This document shows, piece by piece, positions 22,187-31,100 of a stretch of DNA of 64,000 nucleotides. Origin of the DNA: Hyalella azteca (lineage: Eukaryota > Arthropoda > Malacostraca > Amphipoda > Hyalellidae); the NCBI RefSeq assembly GCF_000764305.2, contig NW_025932839.1:62001-126000 (forward strand), in the 5' to 3' direction. Under the pieces are notes generated by a model, which saw nothing but the letters and a program-made list of their open reading frames with translations, was not told the origin of the DNA and did no database searches. The stretch's first letter is position 1. Each line of letters opens with the position of its first letter. A program made the position numbers and the translations under genes.

Positions 22187-25100
22187 CTGCGGGGACGTGC
22201 CATACATCAATATTCAAACTACCACAATCAGCATGATAAAATTATATTATATCGAAATAAAATAAAAAAATAAATATAATTCATATCTATATATATATTT
22301 TTATGAAATATGAATATATTATATATTTTATCGAAATCAAAGCAACTCGATTCTATTTCTACAGAAGTCTCTCAAGTGCCACAAGTTTTACTGATGACAT
22401 TAACTTGCAACAGCACTACAGTGGTGAATAACTTACAAAAAAATTCACGAGAAGTGAAAACAGAAAAATTGCGTTAAACACAAGACCTTCAGACAAATAA
22501 ATTAATATAAGAAGTCCCATTGAAAATCTCATACAGAATTCCCATCCGGCATGTCTCCTCAGACAGGATCCCACTCACCCCTGCAGGAAGAGAAGAAGTT
22601 ATCAATAATCGAAACAATCAATTATTCACCTTGCAACTGCATGAAATTTTGAGTAGGAATTAATAAAACATATCCACCATTGAAGTCAATAAAATATATA
22701 CTATATAAAAGGACAATTGCAAATAAATATATAGTCTCATAGATATATAACTAATTTTCAAACGATTAAGATTTACACCTTTTCTTTTAATCAAATATTC
22801 TTTAGAAAATCAGGAAGAAAAATATAATTGTGGCTGACTAGCAGGGAACATAAGCTTACCGGCATCGAAGGGAGGCCCCAGGAGCTCAAGTCCCTGCAAG
22901 AGCGCTGCCGGAGAGGAGGACTCCTCTGAGAGAGAGGACGGGCCTTCTGCAGAAGGCGGGAAATCTTCGGACAAGGACATTGGGACGCATGACGATGGCG
23001 CAAGACCTCCTGACGATGGTATGGGACCTTCTGAACGGAGTACAAGACCTCCTGACGATGGCAAAAGACCTCGTAACGCAGGGACCTGCCCTCCAGATGA
23101 AGGCACAAGACCTCCTGACGAAGTCGCCGTCCCTCCTGATAAAAGATTAAAGGAAGCAACAAGTGGTTCTCGCCGCCTGAATACAGAGCCATAGGGCATA
23201 CATACGGCATAGACATTAGCGTGTATAGGCCTACGGCATTTACTAATATGGAATACGCATACCAAGTAGAGCAATGCTAGCAATCCTAGATCTTTTCTCC
23301 GTACATAGGTGACGAAATGCTCACCTCTAATATCGAAGCTGAACGTCCATACGAACAATCTGATAGTGGCTACTTCCTCTGAAACTTTTACACTACGCTT
23401 ATCAAATGGTCTCTCCGCACATAATGAAACACGTTTTTGACAGGCTTACACCAAGAAATATGAACATTTAGGTCAAAATCTTACCTTTAGAGCGACATGA
23501 AGCGTTTCTGTGGTCGACTGTGATGTGGGAAGTGACCGCCACAACTCTGGCGTTAGACTGGAAAGTTTTACTTCCAGCACCGGCAACGCGGGGGACGTTC
23601 TTGCTGATGATAATTGTATTCTGAGGGAATTTATTTCTATTGATTTGAACGTTTAGCGATGAATTAATATTATTGATCGCAGCAGCGTTTTGGAGGGGAG
23701 TTTTGTCAGTTATGAGGTCCTGAGATGTATTTTGCTCTGAAGGCCTTAATGACGAATTTGAAGGAGACGTAGCAGTAGAGAGAGTAAAGAGAGGAGTAGA
23801 AGCAGGAGTAGAGAGAGCAGTAGAAAGAGTACAGAGAGGACTAGGCTGTGTACATGGAGAGAAAGCAGTGACTGAGAGTGATAAAGGAACGATATGAGTG
23901 GACGTAGAAACTGAGGAAGATGGAAAAGGAGAAGGCAAGGTTGTTGAAATAAATCCGGTAGAAAGATAGGAATTAGATAAAGAAGGAGCAAAAGAAGATA
24001 TTGACGTTGACAGAAACTCAGAAACTGATGGCGAAGATAGAACAGAAGAAGTGCAAGGAGAAGGGAATGATGCCGATGGTGAAGAATGAAAGGAAGTTGG
24101 AGAAGGAAAAGAAGACGAAGGTGATGCAGGAAGGCCTGGTTTGATGAGAGGTGAGTGCAGGAGGTCGCCAGGGAGACTCGATCGCTCCCCCACCAGCGTG
24201 ATGTAGTCCAGGGGGCCACCGTCAACGCCTGCAAATAGCAGAAGGGATTACCAACGAAGCTTCGATGTATTACCGCCAACCAGCTTAACTGAGATGAAAT
24301 ACCAGCAAACTAGGGAATAGACAATTTGTGATAAATAAACATAAGGTGTAAGACAGCTAAATGAAACGTCAAGGAGTGGACAGACTTACCTAGGCTTACC
24401 TAGGACAGCTGAATGGAACGTCAAGAAGTGTTCCTTAAGGGCAGCCTTGGAAGAGGCTTACCTAGGACAGCAGAATGGCACGTCAAGGAGTGTTCCTTAA
24501 GGGCAGCCTTGGAAGAGGCTTACCTAGGACCGCTGAATGGCACGTCAAGGAGTGTTCCTTAAGGACAGACTTGAAAGAGGCTTATCTAAGACCTGTCTCT
24601 TATACACANAGGGCAGCCTTGGAAGAGGTTTACCTAGGACAGCTGAATGGCACGTCAAGGAGTGTTCCTTAAGGGCAGCCTTGGAAGAGAAGCCCTTAAG
24701 ACAGGACTGCACGGGGCAGTACAGCGCAGTGGCGCCGCCCTTGCCGCCGCCCGTCTCAGGGGACGCGACACAAGCAAGCTTCTTGGCGTGCTTCTTGAGG
24801 TGCACGTACAGGCTGCTCTTCGCTGTGAACTTTGCACTGCACTCTGAAAATTTTATTCATTAATTATTAGGTTGCATGATGGTGTATAATTCTTACATAC
24901 TTTCATTTTTCATACATAAATCAATTCCAATTTTGTTGATTTTTTGTTCTCGATAATTTGTTTTTATTGCTTCGGAGAAGCTTACACAGTGTTGTTTGTT
25001 TGTATTAATGAACACAATTTTTTTGGTTGAATCATGTTACATATGACCCTTTAAAAATCAACATATTCACTCAGTATTACCTTAAAGAGTGAACACGATT

Positions 25101-28100
25101 TAATTTACACACAATAAGAAAAGTTTTAAAAATAGTTATTGAAATATTTCTTCATACGAGTAAAGAAATGTGGTTAACGCAAATAAAATTAAGCGACATT
25201 AGGATCAGATGTAGTTTGAGGTGTGGAGAAATGCAGTGCATTTCAGTGGAGTAAACAATATCTCATAAGTGATCCCATGAGTGTATCACTCAACTAACTC
25301 ATGCGAGCACCAGCAGAAAAACTTGTCAGAATTATTACCTACATTAAGGGATAAAGAAAATTGCACTCCATCACTCACTAAGTACTTTATGCCACTATAA
25401 CTCATGGCAATAAACCCCAGGCACACCCGTGAAGAATAATGCTCTGAACCATCAGGTGAATGAGACATGACCGAGATGAGGCACCTGAACTAGACATGAC
25501 CGAGATGAGGCACCTGAACTAGACAAGACCTAGATGAGGCACCTGAACTAGACATGTCACCGTCACCTGGTTGGGTGCAGGCAAAGTTGCGCACGCCCGT
25601 GTGGAGCAGGAGGTGCCCCTTAAGGTGCTCTGAGCGTAGGAAGCTCTTGTGGCAAACGGGGCACGAAAACTTGCGGCAGTTGGTGTGCTTACGCTTGTGC
25701 CGCGTCAGCTTCGAGGAGCTCTTGAAGGACCACTTGCAGCCCTGCAACACAACACCTGACATGAGGCACTGTTACAGGAGCTCTTGAAGGACCACTTACA
25801 GTCCGTCACTTGCGTTCAATATGGCTCTTACTTTGAGACACTTGATAGAATGGCTTTTATTAAATGGCAAGCTAAGAAGCTTAGTCACCTCAAAATCACA
25901 GACGAAGGGGCGTTGGCCGGTATGGTTCCTCATGTGGGCCTTGAGGCGGCAGGGCTTGTCGAACTCCTTGTCACAGCCTGGCCACTGGCAGCGCAGCTCG
26001 GACGGATCGCGGCTGTGGTTGCGGAGGTGCAACGTCAGCGACGAGGCTTTGAAGTAACACTTGTTGCAGCCCTCCATGGTGCACCTGGAATACATGGACG
26101 TATCTTTACATGGTGCATCTAGAAGACAAGGGACACCTCTTTAAATTGTGCACTTTGAATGCAAGTGCAGCTATTTCGTAGTGTTCATTGGTACGTGATT
26201 GACCGCAGTCGACAGTACACCTAAGTGTATGATGTGAAGATAAAATAGAATAAAAAACTACATTTCAGAAGCTGCTAAGCCAGAAAGCAGCTTTATATTA
26301 TATTTGGCTCATGATTCCAACTTCAAATTTATTTGTAATTAGATAAGTCACAGTGTAAACCTGGATACTGACGGCTTTTTCCACACCGTCAATCCTTTGT
26401 CCAAAAACTAATGACTCGTCGCCAATGATATTCCTTCTAAAAGACGGGCAAGCCGGGTTGTCAGACAAAGTTTTACAACACCTCACACCAGCCTCTTAAG
26501 ACTGTCCTACCTCATACACATCGCACAGCATGTACTACCCATTAGTAACACAACAACAACAACTTATAAGGAGCCTGGACGTCAGCATGGGTCTTATGGT
26601 GCATCTGGTAGAGGCGCATAATGTGGAGTTAAGACTGTCCTACCTCATACACATCACACAGCTTGAACTACCCATTAGTAACACCACAAAGGAGCTAACT
26701 TATAAGGAGCCTGGAGGTCAGCATGGGTCTTGAGGTGCATCTGGTAGAGGCGCTTGGTGTGGAAGGTGAGGCCGCAGCCCTGGGCACCGCAGCGCCACTG
26801 GTAGGGGCAGTCGTGACGACGGAGGTGCGACCGCAGGTTGTAGATGGTCGTGAAGCGGCGCCCGCAGTCCGGTTCTTCACACTGATAAATTACAGCAGTA
26901 ATTACTAATAACGCCGAGCTGAAATAATCACGGGTATTTGCTGCAATCTTGCTGCTCACATGTGATGTTAGTCGGTTGATTATCACGGTGACTAATGCAA
27001 AATGTTATTAGCCATTGTCGACCGCCATAATCATTGAAATTCAAATGGCTGATTAAACGTATAAACAATAATCAGAAGGAATACTCCTAGGAGGCTAGGA
27101 CTGAGATAACCTGACGACCAATAACCAATCTCATATTTGATATGAAAATATCAAATTAAATAACGCTCATTGCACCTGTTTTGATATGAATAAATTTATT
27201 CTCGATTAACGCAATAAATTTCAATAGTCACATGAGCGCGTCTCAGACTCACGAGTGTTACTTCGCGACACATGCTAACAAATGTTCTCCGTTATCAGCG
27301 CGTCTGTTACCGTCACGTCAAACACTCGTAATACTGCGCCGCCATCAACACGTGCAACGCTTAACATAATGCCATAATTACAGAAATAGTATATGAGAAT
27401 ATTGTCCAGAGGACTAGAAAAATATTTTCCAGCAGAATATTGTCCAGTGGAATATTGTGCAGTAGAATACTGTGCAGCAGAATATTGTCCGGTAGAATAT
27501 TTTCCTATAGAATATTGTCCAGTAGAATATTATTGAGCAGAATATTGTCCAGCAGAATATTGTCCAGCAGAATATTGTCCAGCAGAATATTGTCCAGAAG
27601 AACATTTTGCAGTTGAATATTGTCGAGTAGAATATTGTCCAGTTGAATACTGTGCAGCAGAATATCGTCCAGCAGAATATCATGTCTCACAACAAAGTCC
27701 CGACGCTTGAGGTGGGTCTCCATGTGGCGCTTGAGTTTGAAGGAGGAGGCGAAGCTCCAGTCGCAGCCTGCCTGGGAGCAGCGGAACGGACGGTCGTGGA
27801 AGTGATTCAGGATATGCACCTGCCACAACAAATTAATATATTGAAACTTACAGAAGTAGAAGAGTATAATAAAACTAGAGGAACGTTCTACTAATTAAAC
27901 GATTATTCCCAGCTACAAGAAAACTTTTCTAGCTATAAGAAAACAGAGGTCACACACAATATACAATAAAACTAGATGAACGTTCTACTAATCAAAATAT
28001 TATTCCTAGCTTTAAGAAAACTTTTAATAGTTAAATAGCAGATAGAATGACTGGGAATGCAACCTGGAACAGTCTGCCGGCATTCATAACATCGGCTCCT

Positions 28101-31100
28101 TCGTTGCCTTTGTATTTGGTCGACGCCTATAAGATAGAACTATTTCGTAGAGCCTATGAATCATGTGCTTAGTCATTTTTATTCGTTCTCGTGTCTATTC
28201 ATTTTTTGCTTGCTATCAAACTTGAGTGTAACGTTCCCTCGAAGTTCGTTTGAACCAAACACCACGATAACTGCTTCGTAGAATAGTAATAATAATGAAT
28301 GTATGGTAGAATGAAAGAAGGGAAGGATGGTTAGACCTAATAAAAAATCATTCAAAAAGTATAGAATTCATAAATTTGAATTAAAATCGAATAAAATCAT
28401 GGAAGTTTTACAAAATATTGGCTCTAGTTTGAGAAACTTACTTTTCTATGAATATGTTTAATTACGTTTTTCAGGAAATGTTTAATTCAGTTTTCCCCTT
28501 TAAAAAACCTCATCAATTTTCACATGAAGTTTATTAGGGATGTTTCGCACATAGCTAAATCTGTGAAGAGCGTCGGCTGAAGCATTGATCCATTCTCGGC
28601 CATTAACAATGTATGTGCCGCTGGCGTAGGCACGGCCATTAGATGATCGTGACCATCAGTGACGGTAACACGATTCAAAACCCTACCTTTACAGGCGCGT
28701 CCCTTTCCCTCTCCCTAACTTTACGTAGCCTTTCCTTTCACTTGCCGTAAGGCGAATTTGTAAAAAAAATTAGATCAGTACTCACTGTAGGAGTGACAGC
28801 GCATTTCTCAAAATCGACCAAAACGTGAAGTCACTGACTGACGGACGGACATAACGAGCACAAAAGCGCCTTTTTTTCCATAAATGAGAAAATACCCTCA
28901 AAATTAAGTTTAAGTCTTGCCTCTTTTAGCAATAGAGACATAAAGCACACACCTTGAGGACTAACGCCATGAAGCACACACCTTGAGGGCTGACGCCTTA
29001 AAGCACACACCTTGAGGGCTGACGCCTTTAAGCACAGACCTTGAGGGCTGACAGCTTAGAACAGACCTTGAGGGCTGACAGCTTGGAACACACCTTGAGG
29101 GCTGACAGCTTAGAACAGACCTTGAGGGCTGACAGCTTAGAACAGACGGTTGAGCAGCCAGGATGGATGCAGGCCCACTGGGGTGGTGTGGATGACTCCT
29201 GTGCAGCCATCACCTTATCCATCGAAGCTCCGACCGACTCCAGGGCCCGACTCACCAGCAGATCCACTGCAATCCAGACGGTTATTAAACATCCATTGAT
29301 GCTCAATAATAATATACGTTCAAAATAATAAATAATGTTTAAGAACTGGATGGACTCTGGTCAGACCAGATTCAATGTCATATACTGATACTACTTCCTT
29401 GTCAGATAAAAAGTATTGTATGAATTACATGATCCCGGATGCCTCCAGTTTTCAAGTCCCCGTACTTGCAATGGATTTTTTGGGTCAAATTTTTATCCTA
29501 CTGAATCTGTTACAATCGAATCTCGCTATTGGATGAAAGTCATTACATGTTGTGGAAATAAAAGTTCAACAAAAAAAATTGTCATACAAAAAAGTTACAA
29601 AATGAATAAAGTTCATTCAAACACTCATAAATTTACTTTGTAACCATCATAGAATTAGGTTTGTAACTCGTAAAATTTCAATTTGTGTACATGAAGTCAT
29701 ATTGCGAACTCACAGTTCTCTGCGTCAGGGACAGGCGACGCTGCAGACTGGGATTTTCTACAAGCCTCATCCTCACTTGACTCTGCAGGCTTATAGCAGC
29801 CCTCTGCAGGCTTTACCCCTTTATTTTTATGCGTGTTTAGAGTGTCTTGCTTATCCTTAGCGCACTTGGGTACAGGCCTCTGGCTCACAGCTCTCAGTTT
29901 AGACGAGTTTGTCGCAGCTCTATCGTCATTAAGTTTTCGTTTCTGGCCTCGTCGAGACAAAGAAGAAGTAGAAGAGGAGGCAATATTCTGCCGCGATTCT
30001 GTTCTCGTGGGCCGAACTTTTTTGGTTTTCGTCGCCGATGACGTGGTGGTGGTGGTAAAAACTCGAGAGCTTGAAATGGCCGGAGACAAACTGCGGTCTT
30101 CTTCGCCTGTACCTGCCCATGAAAGTCCGAATTGAATGATGGAAGTTCTTACTAAATAATCTAGTGAAAAACTGCACAAGCTGCAAATAATCTATTGCAT
30201 GCTGCACATGCACATAAAATGAAATATGCTCCACAATTTATTGGCCTGAAACTGCGATTCGAGGAAATTTTTCTTGTTACTAACCGTAATTATTACTTGC
30301 TAATGAGTAAACCTGTTGCCAATTTCTATTTAAAACAACTTCTTTGAAATCTTCTTCGGCAATGACAAGATAACATTGTAAACAGGCACTGAAGAACGCG
30401 TCACGTGACACAGCTCACAATGCTGGCAAATGGTACCTTGCGTTGACTACAAGTTAACATAAAGTTACCGCGCGTTGATACAAAGTTACCCCAACTTAAC
30501 ACAAAATCACCACGCGTTGACACAAAGTTACCCCAAGTTAACACAAAATTACCTCGCGTTGCCACAAAGTTACCCCAAAGTTGCCACAAAGTTACCCCAG
30601 GTTACCCCATCACCTGCACGTGTAGGGAGGCACGAGGAGGCAGTGAAGGAGGTGACGGGGGGCAAGCTGTCCAGCACTGAGGGGACCGACACCATCGTTG
30701 GTGAGGCGCCAGGTTTGAGCGACACGCTCACCTTCGGCACCAACACTGCAATAAACACAAATTTTTGAGTCCTTTTTTATTCATACATGTTTTGGTTGCA
30801 ATCATAAACATCGCGATACAATTAATGCGCTCAACTAGAAAGGTTATTGTGATTCTATTGTGTGTTCATCTAGAAAGGTTATTCATTGCGTGTCAGGCAG
30901 GGAGAGTTTTCGACTGGTGCTATAAGTTAGATGTAAAGGTCTGGTGGACTGCACGCTTTTCAGCTCCAATATAAGAAAAGTGAGAAATTAATTGGAGACA
31001 TGAAACCTCGCAAAAAATCACAATTGTCTTCGCTTGTCCGCCTGAAAAGACACAGGTCGTGAAATTGAGGAAACATATTTCTCCGCACCACCTATAATAT

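Noticed and set aside
22791..23216. Alternative frame with RQEVL repeats over ZXDC exon 11
   Set aside because: Although it would match the phase of the terminal exon, exon 10 ends in phase 1, which selects the PSSGG frame.
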